Assembly (NCBI GenBank): GCA_944322175.1
Contig: CALUOB010000005.1
Location: forward strand, 1-43,442
Origin: an uncultured Coriobacteriaceae bacterium
GTDB taxonomy: Bacteria; Actinomycetota; Coriobacteriia; Coriobacteriales; Coriobacteriaceae
Reading direction: 5' to 3'
DNA length: 43,442 bases
Below the pieces are notes generated by a model. That model saw only the letters and a program-made list of their open reading frames with translations, had not been told where the DNA came from and did no database searches. The position numbers were made by a program, and so were the translations under genes. Position 1 is the stretch's first letter; every line of letters starts with the position of its first letter. Positions 32,605-40,437 of this stretch are shown piece after piece.

Positions 32605-33387
32605 ATGGACGCATCGGAACTCAAGGCGCTTACCGAGCAGGTTGCCGCGGGCAGCATTGCTCCCGACGACCTGGTGGCGCGCGTGCGCGAGGACGCCGCG
32701 CGGCTTTCGGCGGATCTGGGATATGCCAACATCGATCTGCAGCGCGGCCTGAGAACGGGCACGTCCGAGGTCGTGTACGGAGCGGGAAAGACCGCCCAGC
32801 AGATCGCGGGTATCCTCACGGCCATGCGCGAGGCGGGACAGGCACGCACGCTCGTTACGCGCCTCGACCGCGAGAAGCACTTGGCCGTGCACCAGGCGCT
32901 CGCGCCTGAGCTTGCCGCGGACCTTGTGTACTACGACGAGCCCGGGCTTGCGGTGCTCGGCGGGCTGCCCGAGGCAAACGGCAACGGCTTTGTGCTCGTG
33001 GCCGCCGCGGGCACGAGCGATCTGCCCGTGGCCGAAGAGGCGGCGGTTACGCTCGAGTTTCTCGGCAACCGGGTGGAGCGCGTCTACGACGTGGGCGTTG
33101 CGGGCATTCACCGGCTGCTCGCGCACGCCGACCAGATTGCGCGTGCCCAGGCTATCGTGGCGGTGGCGGGCATGGAGGGCGCGCTCGCGAGCGTTATCGG
33201 CGGCATGGCGGCCTGCCCGGTCATCGCCGTTCCCACGAGCGTGGGCTACGGCGCGAGCTTCGGCGGCATGGCGGCGCTTCTCGCCATGCTCAACAGCTGC
33301 GCGAGCGGCGTTTCGGTCGTCAATATCGACAACGGCTTTGGCGCCGGGTTCCAGGCGTCGCTTATCAACCACGCGCGCCTGGCGTAG
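32605..33387 (+). CDS. larB: LarB, nickel-pincer cofactor carboxylase/hydrolase
   Basis: LarB carboxylates nicotinic acid adenine dinucleotide and hydrolyses it, the first step of nickel-pincer nucleotide synthesis. The 260-aa protein has an N-terminal helical region (ALTEQVAAGSIAPDDLVARV), NIDLQRGLRTGTSEVVYGAGKTAQQI, and a C-terminal PurE-like domain: VLVAAAGTSDLPVAEEAAVTLEFLG, RVYDVGVAGIHRLL, VAVAGMEGALASVIGGM, VIAVPTSVGYGASFGGMAALL and VVNIDNGFGAGF. Length and motifs are typical. GAAGGGAG lies upstream of ATG 32605. The 114-bp gap to larE contains GGTCTG/CAGACC inverted repeats (32492-32497 and about 32566-32571), which may form a long-range stem. Confidence 0.93.
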   Translation: MDASELKALTEQVAAGSIAPDDLVARVREDAARLSADLGYANIDLQRGLRTGTSEVVYGAGKTAQQIAGILTAMREAGQARTLVTRLDREKHLAVHQALAPELAADLVYYDEPGLAVLGGLPEANGNGFVLVAAAGTSDLPVAEEAAVTLEFLGNRVERVYDVGVAGIHRLLAHADQIARAQAIVAVAGMEGALASVIGGMAACPVIAVPTSVGYGASFGGMAALLAMLNSCASGVSVVNIDNGFGAGFQASLINHARLA

Positions 33388-33415
33388 GCGCCGCGCGCTT
33401 TTGCAGGGAGGGACC

Positions 33416-34804
33416 ATGGGGCGCACGCTCTATTTGGATTGCACGAACGGCATCAGCGGCGACATGACGGTCGCCGCCCTGCTCGACTTGGGCGCGAGCG
33501 AGGAGAAGCTCCGCGCCGCGCTGGCGAGCCTGCCGGTTGAGGGCTACCGCGTGGAGGTCTCGCGCGTGGCCAAGGCGGGCCTTGATGCCTGCGATTTTGA
33601 CGTAGTGCTCGATGCCGCGCACGACGGCCACGACCACGATATGGCCTACCTGCACGGCCATGACGGCGAGCACGACCGCACGCACGCTCATCACCACGAG
33701 CATGACCACGGGCACGACGAAGGCCATGGACGCCACCATCATCACGACCACGGCCACGTTCACACCCACAGTCATGACCATCACGGTCACCGCCACGAGC
33801 ACCGCTCGCCGGCCGACATCGACGCGATCATCGAGGCGGGCGCGCTCACGTCGGGCGCCAAGCGCCTCGCGCACCGCATGGTGTCGGTGCTCGCGACAGC
33901 CGAGGCCAAGGCCCACGGCGTAGAGCTCGCCGAGGTGCACTTCCACGAGGTCGGCGCGGTCGACTCCATCGTTGACATCGTGTCGGTGGCGGTGCTTCTC
34001 GACGACCTCGGCATCGACCGCGTGATCGTGCCCGAGCTCGTAGACGGCCACGGAACCATCCGCTGCCAGCACGGCGTCATCCCCGTGCCGGTTCCCGCCA
34101 CGCTCAACATCGTTGCGGCTCACGGATTGCCGCTCTCTATCTGCGAGGTCGAGGGCGAGCTCGTAACGCCCACCGGCGCTGCAATCGTGGCGGCGTGCAA
34201 GGCCGAGCACGAGCTGCCGCAGCGCTTTGTGGTTGAGCGCGTGGGCCTGGGCGCCGGCAAGCGCGCCTACAGCCGTCCGAGCCTTCTGCGCGCCATGATC
34301 ATCGCCGACGCCAGCCCCGTGCCGCACGACCGGGTGGTCAAGCTCGAGTGCGACATCGACGACGCCACGGGCGAGCAGCTCGCCTACGCGGCGGAGCGCC
34401 TCATGGAGGAGGGCGCGCGCGAGGCCCACTGGGTTCCGGTCTTCGGCAAGAAGGGCCGCCCAGCTTACCAGCTGCAGGTCATCGCCTTGCCCGAGGACGT
34501 GGCGCATCTCGAGAAGCTCATCTTTGCCGAGACGCCCACCATCGGCATTCGGCGCACGCCCATGGCGCGCACCGTGCTCGAGCGCCGCGAGGACACGGTG
34601 AGCACCGCGTACGGAGACGTGCGCGTCAAGCGCTCGGTGCTACCATGCGGCTCGGAGCGCGCAAAGCCCGAGCTCGATGACTGCGCGCGCCTTGCCCGCG
34701 CGGCCGGCGTGCCGCTCGCGACCGTTGCCACTGCCGCGCGCCATGCCGCCCGGCACGCGGCCTCCCCGCTCACCGGGGATAAAAACCGCAGCGAGCGGGA
34801 ATAG
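33416..34804 (+). CDS. larC: LarC nickel insertase, single reading frame with His-rich segment
   Basis: LarC inserts nickel into the pincer nucleotide cofactor. The 462-aa protein starts LYLDCTNGISGDMTVAALLDLG and continues with ELAEVHFHEVGAVDSIVDIVSVAVLLDDLG, VPATLNIVAAHGLP, EGELVTPTGAAIV and KLECDIDDATGEQLAYAAERL. It ends with the domain around TPTIGIRRTPMARTVLERR. In L. plantarum LarC needs a programmed frameshift joining LarC1 and LarC2; here both parts are one continuous frame. Residues 69-129 contain 28 histidines, likely to store or deliver nickel. GGGAGGGACC precedes ATG 33416. LarA, the lactate racemase, is not in view, so the cofactor may serve another LarA-type enzyme elsewhere. 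Confidence 0.94.
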   Translation: MGRTLYLDCTNGISGDMTVAALLDLGASEEKLRAALASLPVEGYRVEVSRVAKAGLDACDFDVVLDAAHDGHDHDMAYLHGHDGEHDRTHAHHHEHDHGHDEGHGRHHHHDHGHVHTHSHDHHGHRHEHRSPADIDAIIEAGALTSGAKRLAHRMVSVLATAEAKAHGVELAEVHFHEVGAVDSIVDIVSVAVLLDDLGIDRVIVPELVDGHGTIRCQHGVIPVPVPATLNIVAAHGLPLSICEVEGELVTPTGAAIVAACKAEHELPQRFVVERVGLGAGKRAYSRPSLLRAMIIADASPVPHDRVVKLECDIDDATGEQLAYAAERLMEEGAREAHWVPVFGKKGRPAYQLQVIALPEDVAHLEKLIFAETPTIGIRRTPMARTVLERREDTVSTAYGDVRVKRSVLPCGSERAKPELDDCARLARAAGVPLATVATAARHAARHAASPLTGDKNRSERE

Positions 34805-34816
34805 TTTAGGCAGTGC

Positions 34817-34843
34817 CGCGCCGAGCAAGTTTGCTGCGGCGCG
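34817..34843 (+). terminator. Weak hairpin after larC
   Basis: GCGCCG and AGCA pair with TGCT and CGGCGC around AGTT, with one bulged G; GCTGTTTG follows. A weak terminator candidate only. Confidence 0.35.
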
Positions 34844-34966
34844 CTGTTTGCGATGCGCCGCGCATGCTCTGGCCTGCGCAAAGGGCTTTGTTCCGCCTGT
34901 GCCCGTGCAGCGCAAATAAGCAGGTTGAATGTCGCGATCAGGCGGATTCTCCGCGCTCTATGCGTT

Positions 34967-34972
34967 TATAAT
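34967..34972 (+). promoter_or_regulatory. Consensus -10 box before the two-component operon
   Basis: TATAAT lies 53 bp before the response regulator start. The -35 position (34944-34949, GGATTC) is poor, which fits a promoter needing an activator, possibly the regulator itself. Confidence 0.55.
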
Positions 34973-35024
34973 GGAGCAGATATGGAGAAGTAATGTGCAA
35001 ACGTGCGCGTTGAGGGGGGCCGCC

Positions 35025-35747
35025 ATGGCTTCAGATGCAAGAAAGATCTTATTGGTAGAGGACGAGAAGGCCATCCGCGACGCGGTGGCGGCGTATCTTG
35101 AGCGCGAGGGCTACTACGTTGTGGGCGTGGGCGACGGCCAGTCCGCCGTCGAGGAGTTCGAGAAGCACCAGTTCGACCTCATCATCCTCGACCTCATGCT
35201 TCCCAAGCTCTCGGGCGAGCGCGTCTGCCGCGCCATCCGCGACACCTCTGACGTGCCGATCATCATGCTGACGGCCAAGGGCGAGGTCGAGGACCGCATC
35301 ATCGGCCTCGAGCTCGGCGCCGACGACTACCTCATCAAGCCGTTCTCGCCTCGCGAGCTCGTGGCGCGCGTCCGTGCCCTGCTGCGCCGCACGCACATGA
35401 CCGACGAGCCGCAGCCCGAGGTTCTCGACTTTACCGACCTCGTGATCGACATCTCGGGTCACAAGATCCTCGTCGAGGGCAAGGAGGTCGACCTCACCGC
35501 CTCCGAGTTCAAGCTCCTGACCACGCTCGCGCGTCATCCGGGTCGCGTGTACACTCGCATGGAGCTCGTCGAGAAGGTCCTCGGCTACGACTTCGAGGGC
35601 TACGAGCGCACCATCGACTCCCATGTCAAGAACCTGCGCGCCAAGCTCGGCGACGACCCGCGCAATCCCAAGTGGCTCTACACCGTGCACGGCGTGGGCT
35701 ACCGCTTCGAGGCTCCCGAGAAGAAGCCCGACGCGGACGCCAAGTAA
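35025..35747 (+). CDS. OmpR/PhoB-family response regulator
   Basis: A 240-aa transcription regulator. The N-terminal receiver domain has the acidic pair VEDE, phosphoacceptor Asp in LIILDLMLPKL, Thr in IIMLTAKGE and Lys in LIKPFSPREL. The C-terminal winged helix shows VDLTASEFKLLTTLARHPGRVYTRMELVEKVLG, RTIDSHVKNLRAKLGDD and YTVHGVGYRF. GAGGGGGG precedes ATG 35025; a longer frame from 34929 would run through the promoter and was rejected. The histidine kinase gene follows 57 bp later. Targets are unknown: the adjacent purine and membrane genes are not obvious regulon members. Confidence 0.95.
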   Translation: MASDARKILLVEDEKAIRDAVAAYLEREGYYVVGVGDGQSAVEEFEKHQFDLIILDLMLPKLSGERVCRAIRDTSDVPIIMLTAKGEVEDRIIGLELGADDYLIKPFSPRELVARVRALLRRTHMTDEPQPEVLDFTDLVIDISGHKILVEGKEVDLTASEFKLLTTLARHPGRVYTRMELVEKVLGYDFEGYERTIDSHVKNLRAKLGDDPRNPKWLYTVHGVGYRFEAPEKKPDADAK

Positions 35748-35760
35748 CAACGATCGTTCG

Positions 35761-35784
35761 AGATGCCCCGGCCCCGGGGCATCT
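35761..35784 (+). terminator. Hairpin between response regulator and kinase genes
   Basis: AGATGCCCCGG and CCGGGGCATCT form an 11-bp inverted repeat with almost no loop, followed by CTGTCTC. Probably a partial terminator or mRNA stabiliser that lowers kinase expression relative to the regulator. Confidence 0.5.
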
Positions 35785-35804
35785 CTGTCTCAACAGGTGA
35801 TGCT

Positions 35805-37421
35805 ATGGTGCCGGCAAGGCTCGTGCTCGATCCCAAACGAAAACCGTCCACAGACGAGGGCAGCTCCCGCGCGAGCTGGAACACGCCGCGCTCCCACGTG
35901 GGCACGGCGGTAAGCTACACCTCGCGCATGACGGTCTCGTTTGCCCTCACCGCCCTCATGACGGTGCTCGTTCTTATCGTAGTGATCTCGTTTGTGTGGA
36001 GCGGGGTCTTCTCCGACTACACGCGCGCCAACGTCGAGGAGGTCGCCACGCTCACGGCCGACCGCCTGGCCGAGGGCTACGAGGAGGACGGCAACCGCTG
36101 GATGCAGGACACGCTCGTTGCCATCGCGCGGTCGAGCATGATCTCCGACGACATCGGCGTGCAGGTGCTCGACGCCACGGGAACCATCATCTACGACGAC
36201 ACGTCCATCAGCGCCGCCCTGACGTCGAGCTCGCAGGGGTCCGACGACGAGAAGGGCGAGGCGTCCAAGTCCGGCAAGTCCGGCGAGGACGCCGAGGCTG
36301 AGTCGCTCGGCACGGCTCCCGATGCCCACGGCGTGGTTTCGACGGCGCCGAGCAGCCGCGAAAGCACCGTCGCCGTGCCCATCACCGACGACGAGGGCGA
36401 GCGCATCGGCACGGTGCGCATGTGGGTGCTCGGCAGCGACGTGCTGCTCACCAAGGCCGACACGGTGTTCCGCGAGAAGACCTTCGAGGCCATGGGCCTC
36501 GCGGCGGTTATCGCCATCGTCATCGCCGTGGTCATGGGGCTGTTCTTCTCGCGCGCCCTCACCAATCAGATCCGCCGCATCATGTCGGTGGCCAAGCAGA
36601 TCCGCGACGGTGACCTGTCGGCCCGCACCGGCCTCAAGGGCGACGACGAGCTCGACCAGCTCGGCGAGACCTTTGACGAGATGGCCTCGTCGCTCGAGAA
36701 GGACCTCAAACGCGAGCGCCGCCTGACCTCCGACGTGGCGCACGAGCTGCGCACCCCGCTCATGGCCATGCTCGCCACGGTCGAGGCCATGCAGGACGGC
36801 ATCTACCCGGCCGACTACGAGCACCTCGAGACCGTTGCCTCCGAAACGCGCCGTCTCTCGCGCCTCGTGCAGCAGATGCTCGACCTGTCGCGCATGGAGA
36901 ACCACACGGCGCCGCTCAACATCGAGGACGTCGAGATGGTCTCGTTCGTGCGCAACATCGTGCGCACCCAGGAGCCGCTCTTTGCCGAGCGCGACCTGCG
37001 CCTGCGCTTCTCGGACGAGACGGAAGGGCGTCCGGTCGAGATCGAGGCCGACCCCGACATGATCACGCAGGCGGTCATCAACCTGTTGTCCAACGCCATG
37101 CGCTACACGCCCGAAGGGGGGTGGGTCGTGGTGCGCGTGGGCACCGACAAGCGCAACGTTACGGTGTCGGTGTCCGATACCGGCATCGGCATTGCCAAGG
37201 AGGACCTCTCGCGCGTGTTCGGGCGGTTCTGGCGCGCCGACGCCAGCCGCGCCCGCGAGGCGGGCGGCCTGGGCGTGGGCCTTGCCGTGACCAAGCAGAT
37301 CGTCGAGCGCCACCACGGGTTCATCGCGGTGGAGTCCGAGCTCGGCAAGGGCACCACTTTCACGATTCACCTGCCGCGGGAGCACCACGCCTCGGCATCT
37401 TCGTCTACAATTGAGCGTTAG
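35805..37421 (+). CDS. Sensor histidine kinase, partner of the OmpR-type regulator
   Basis: A 538-aa membrane sensor. Two membrane segments (about 47-68, LTALMTVLVLIVVISFVW, and about 227-248, AAVIAIVIAVVMGLFF) flank an extracellular domain of about 160 residues. That domain includes a Ser/Glu/Lys-rich linker (SSSQGSDDEKGEASKSGK), so the sensed signal is probably outside the cell. HAMP follows (RIMSVAKQIRDGDLSARTG), then the phosphoacceptor His in SDVAHELRTPLMAML. The ATPase boxes are N (NLLSNAMRYTPEGG), G1 (SDTGIGI), F (FGRFWRAD) and G2 (GGLGVGLAV). The start at 35805 follows CAGGTGATGCT; an upstream in-frame ATG at 35763 lies inside the hairpin. The ligand cannot be inferred. Confidence 0.93.
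   Translation: MVPARLVLDPKRKPSTDEGSSRASWNTPRSHVGTAVSYTSRMTVSFALTALMTVLVLIVVISFVWSGVFSDYTRANVEEVATLTADRLAEGYEEDGNRWMQDTLVAIARSSMISDDIGVQVLDATGTIIYDDTSISAALTSSSQGSDDEKGEASKSGKSGEDAEAESLGTAPDAHGVVSTAPSSRESTVAVPITDDEGERIGTVRMWVLGSDVLLTKADTVFREKTFEAMGLAAVIAIVIAVVMGLFFSRALTNQIRRIMSVAKQIRDGDLSARTGLKGDDELDQLGETFDEMASSLEKDLKRERRLTSDVAHELRTPLMAMLATVEAMQDGIYPADYEHLETVASETRRLSRLVQQMLDLSRMENHTAPLNIEDVEMVSFVRNIVRTQEPLFAERDLRLRFSDETEGRPVEIEADPDMITQAVINLLSNAMRYTPEGGWVVVRVGTDKRNVTVSVSDTGIGIAKEDLSRVFGRFWRADASRAREAGGLGVGLAVTKQIVERHHGFIAVESELGKGTTFTIHLPREHHASASSSTIER
37406..37411 (+). promoter_or_regulatory. Possible -10 box for purC inside the kinase gene end
   Basis: TACAAT overlaps the last codons of the kinase gene, 54 bp before the purC start. 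No recognisable -35 box or purine regulator site was seen, so this is tentative. Confidence 0.3.
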
Positions 37422-37464
37422 TTACAACGCCTGTCAGTACATGATTTCAAAGGAGCTGACCAGC

Positions 37465-38352
37465 ATGTCTCTTCAGGAAATTCGCCCGGATTTGCACGGC
37501 AAGGTCCGCGACATCTACGACGCCGGCGATGCGCTGCTGATGGTGGTCACCGACCGCATTTCTGCGTTCGACTTCATTCTCCCCGACGAGATCCCCTACA
37601 AGGGCGAGGTTCTCAACCGCATCTCGGCCTTCTGGTTTGACCGCTTCCGCGACCTCGTGCCCAACCACCTGATCTCGATCGACCCGGCCGACTTCCCCGA
37701 GGAGTTCGCGCCGTACCGCAGCTATCTCGCCGGCCGCTCGATGCTCGTCAAGAAGGCCGAGACCATTCCGGTGGAGTGCATCGTGCGCGGCTACCTCACG
37801 GGTTCCGGCAAGAAGACCTACGACGAGGACGGTACCGTGTGCGGCATCAAGCTGCCCGCCGGCCTGACCGAGGCCTCCAAGCTGCCCGAGCCGCTCTTCA
37901 CCCCGTCCACCAAGGCCGCCATCGGCGACCACGACGAGAACATCTCCTACGAGCGCTGCGTCGACATCGTGGGCGAGGACATCGCCAGTCAGCTGCGCGA
38001 CCTCTCGCTCGAGATCTACACTGCCGCTGCCGAGTACGCGGCCACGCGCGGCATCATCATTGCCGACACCAAGTTCGAGTTCGGCATCATCGACGGCAAG
38101 GTCACCCTCATCGACGAGTGCCTTACCCCCGACTCGAGCCGCTTCTGGCCGGCTGACTCCTACGAGGAGGGCAAGGTCCAGCCGAGCTACGACAAGCAGT
38201 ACGTGCGCGACTGGCTCAAGGCCAACTGGGATATGACCGGCGAGCCGCCGCACCTGCCCGCCGAGGTCATCGAGGGCACGGCCGCCCGTTACCGCGAGGC
38301 CTACGAGATCATCACCGCCAAGACGTTCGAGCCCATGAAGGAGCAGCTGTAA
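37465..38352 (+). CDS. purC: Phosphoribosylaminoimidazole-succinocarboxamide synthase
   Basis: Purine biosynthesis enzyme (SAICAR synthetase): condenses CAIR with aspartate using ATP. The 295-aa protein shows KVRDIYDAGDALLMVVTDRISAFDFILPDEIPYKGEVLN, VECIVRGYLTGSGKKTY, GIKLPAGLTEASKLPEPLFTPSTKA, GIIIADTKFEFGI and IDECLTPDSSRFWPAD, all characteristic. It is slightly longer than the E. coli type and matches the bacterial/yeast long form. AAAGGAG at 37449-37455 precedes ATG 37465. The next gene begins immediately after its stop codon, so the two are translationally coupled. Confidence 0.97.
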   Translation: MSLQEIRPDLHGKVRDIYDAGDALLMVVTDRISAFDFILPDEIPYKGEVLNRISAFWFDRFRDLVPNHLISIDPADFPEEFAPYRSYLAGRSMLVKKAETIPVECIVRGYLTGSGKKTYDEDGTVCGIKLPAGLTEASKLPEPLFTPSTKAAIGDHDENISYERCVDIVGEDIASQLRDLSLEIYTAAAEYAATRGIIIADTKFEFGIIDGKVTLIDECLTPDSSRFWPADSYEEGKVQPSYDKQYVRDWLKANWDMTGEPPHLPAEVIEGTAARYREAYEIITAKTFEPMKEQL

Positions 38353-38967
38353 GTGAGCCAGCGTAGTCCCATGAACAAGCGCAACCAGCCCGAGCGCGAG
38401 CGTACGTCGGGCATGGCGCGCAGATCGGCTTCCAGCGCCAAGCCCGCCCGCGCCGCTGCGAGCTCGGTGCGCGTGATTCCCGCCAAGTCCAAGGCCCGTC
38501 GCGCCCAGCGCGAGCGCGGCGAGTCGCTTGCGGGCCTGTCCAAGGAGGAGAAGCGCGCCCGTCGCGCCGAGGAGCGCCGGTTCGAGGACCGAGTGTACAG
38601 CGCCACCGAGTTTCTCCTCAAGGAGCAGCCGGTGTACAAGCAGCGCCGCCGCACGTGGTGGACGATGCTCGGCATCGCCGGCGTGCTTGCGCTCGTATCG
38701 CTCGTTCTGTTCTTCGTGCTTAACATCTCCGAGACGCACCCCGAGCTCGTGACCGGCGGCTTTGTGGTGCTCGTCTGCGCGTACGCCCTGCTGTTCGTGG
38801 CGGTGGGGTACGACTTCATTCGCATTCGCCCGGTGCGCAACGAGGTACGCGCCACGGTGGAGGGCATGTCTGAGAACAAGCTCGACGCGGTTCTCGAGCG
38901 CGCCGCCCGCGAGCGCGCCGAGCGCGACGAGAAGGCTCGGACGAAGAAAAAGAAGAAGAGCGCCTAA
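38353..38967 (+). CDS. Small two-helix membrane protein of unknown function
   Basis: A 204-aa protein with a very basic, Ala/Arg/Ser-rich N-terminal 75 residues (KARRAQRERG, KEEKRARRAEERR). Two membrane segments follow (TMLGIAGVLALVSLVLFFVL and LVTGGFVVLVCAYALLFVAVGY), and the tail is charged and ends KTKKKKKSA-like. No enzymatic motif was recognised. The GTG start directly abuts the purC stop codon (TAAGTG), with GGAG 10 nt upstream, indicating coupled translation. Such proteins are often conserved in actinobacterial lineages as membrane components near division or wall genes, but nothing here assigns a function. Confidence 0.75.
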   Translation: MSQRSPMNKRNQPERERTSGMARRSASSAKPARAAASSVRVIPAKSKARRAQRERGESLAGLSKEEKRARRAEERRFEDRVYSATEFLLKEQPVYKQRRRTWWTMLGIAGVLALVSLVLFFVLNISETHPELVTGGFVVLVCAYALLFVAVGYDFIRIRPVRNEVRATVEGMSENKLDAVLERAARERAERDEKARTKKKKKSA

Positions 38968-39079
38968 GACCCCTTTGCGGGCTTGGCGCTGGGGTCCCAC
39001 AGGGACTCGCTAATATGAGCGGGCAGCAGGAGAGGACCGCCGCCCGCTCACGTGGCACGCGCGAGAAGGGACGTTGAGC

Positions 39080-40318
39080 ATGGCCACCAGGAAGACTACG
39101 TCGACATCTGCCAAGAAGACGTCGACCGCCGCCAAGAGCACCGCCTCGGCCGAGAAGAAGACCGCTGCGGCGACCAAGGCTGCCGCCAAGGTTGAGGAGA
39201 AGCCCGCAGAGGAGCCTGCCGCGGCTGCGGAGGAGGCGGCCAAGCCCGCCGCCAAGAAGCCTGCCGCCAAGAAGGCCGCAACGACCAAGACCGCTGCCAA
39301 GAAGACCGCTGCCAAGAGCACGGCCACTAAGACCGCGGCTGCCAAGACCACTAAGAAGGCCGCTGCTCCCGCCGCCGAGGCTCAGCCTGCCGAGGTAGCG
39401 GAAGAGCCCGCAAAGGCCGAGGCAAAGCCTGCTGCCAAGAAGGCTCCGGCCAAGAAGGCCGCTGCCGCCAAGAAGGCTGCCGCCAAGGCTCCGGCCAAGA
39501 AGGCTGCCGCTGCTAAGGCCGAGGAGAAGCCCGCCGAGACTGAGAAGGCCGCAGAGGCCGAGAAGCCCGCCGCGACTGCGGAGGAGGCGCCCAAGCCCGC
39601 TGCCAAGAAGCCTGCTGCCAAGAAGGCGCCGGCTAAGAAGACCGCCGCCAAGAAGACCGCCAAGGCTGCTGCCAAGGCAGAGGCTCCCGCCGAGGAGCCG
39701 GCCAAGGCCGAGACCGCCGAGGCCCCCGCTGCCAAGAAGCCCGCGGCCAAGAAGGCTCCCGCCAAGAAGACCGCTGCCAAGAAGGCTCCTGCTAAGAAGC
39801 CTGCGCCCAAGCCCGCGATCGCCGAGATCGACGGCTATCACGACGCCCCGATGGGCTATGTCGACGCTGACGACCTGATCGTGCTTATCGGCCAGCCGCT
39901 GCTGACCGCTGAGGTCACCTACGAGGGCAACGTCGCCATCGACGCCGCCGCCCGCGCTGCGCTCGACGCCGGCACGGCTCGCTCGGCCCATGCGTGCCCC
40001 GGCTCGCTCGCCCTTGCGCTTCTCGAGTGCAGCGGTGCAAGCGGCAAGGGCGCGTTCCTCGCCGCCGACTGCGACTACGCCGCGGTGCCCTCCGTGGTGG
40101 GCGACTCCGAGAAGAGCCCGCTGCGCATCATCGTGACTGCCGCCATCGACCGCGAGGGCGAGCTTATCGACCAGCTGCGCGCGTCGGGCGTGCCGTTCCT
40201 GGCGCTCGGCCGCGTGACGAACGACGGCCTTGTTCGCTTTGACGTCACCTCCAAGGTCGTTGACCTTGGCTGGATCGCGAGCGACTTCAAGGGCGCCGTG
40301 GCTCACGTCACCGCGTAA
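39080..40318 (+). CDS. Histone H1-like Lys/Ala tail fused to a PurL/AIRS_C-like domain
   Basis: A 412-aa protein of two parts. Residues 1 to about 250 are low-complexity K-K-A/A-A-K/P-A-K-K repeats interrupted by acidic patches (EEKPAEEP, EKAAEAEKPA), like histone H1 tails and bacterial H1-like proteins that bind DNA. Residues about 255-412 resemble the C-terminal AIR-synthase-related domain found in PurL/PurM: YVDADDLIVLIGQP, TARSAHACPGSLALALLECSGASGKGA and VPFLALGRVTNDGLVRFD. The order matches the GDxIxLLG, SAHDVSDGGL and GxVT elements, but with the key Asp and Gly residues altered, so catalysis is unlikely. A GAAGGG site precedes ATG 39080. It may be a nucleoid protein with a purine-nucleotide-sensing domain; that is inference. 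Confidence 0.75.
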   Translation: MATRKTTSTSAKKTSTAAKSTASAEKKTAAATKAAAKVEEKPAEEPAAAAEEAAKPAAKKPAAKKAATTKTAAKKTAAKSTATKTAAAKTTKKAAAPAAEAQPAEVAEEPAKAEAKPAAKKAPAKKAAAAKKAAAKAPAKKAAAAKAEEKPAETEKAAEAEKPAATAEEAPKPAAKKPAAKKAPAKKTAAKKTAKAAAKAEAPAEEPAKAETAEAPAAKKPAAKKAPAKKTAAKKAPAKKPAPKPAIAEIDGYHDAPMGYVDADDLIVLIGQPLLTAEVTYEGNVAIDAAARAALDAGTARSAHACPGSLALALLECSGASGKGAFLAADCDYAAVPSVVGDSEKSPLRIIVTAAIDREGELIDQLRASGVPFLALGRVTNDGLVRFDVTSKVVDLGWIASDFKGAVAHVTA

Positions 40319-40369
40319 GTTTGCTGTTCGGGCGCTCAGCCCGATGCCTGGCAGTGCTTGCGTCTGCCA

Positions 40370-40406
40370 ACGGCCCGATCGCCTGCTGCGGTCGGGCCGT
40401 TTTTAT
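40370..40406 (+). terminator. Intrinsic terminator after the H1-like gene
   Basis: A 13-bp stem with one G-U pair (ACGGCCCGATCGC 40370-40382 with 40388-40400) has a 5-nt loop and is followed by TTTTA. Confidence 0.88.
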
Positions 40407-40437
40407 CGTGTGAGGTATTCGATATCCTGGAGGACCC

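Noticed and set aside
32912-33415. Longer N-terminal extension of larC
   Set aside because: It overlaps larB in another frame and is low-complexity; ATG 33416 has a strong ribosome site and the family's normal start.
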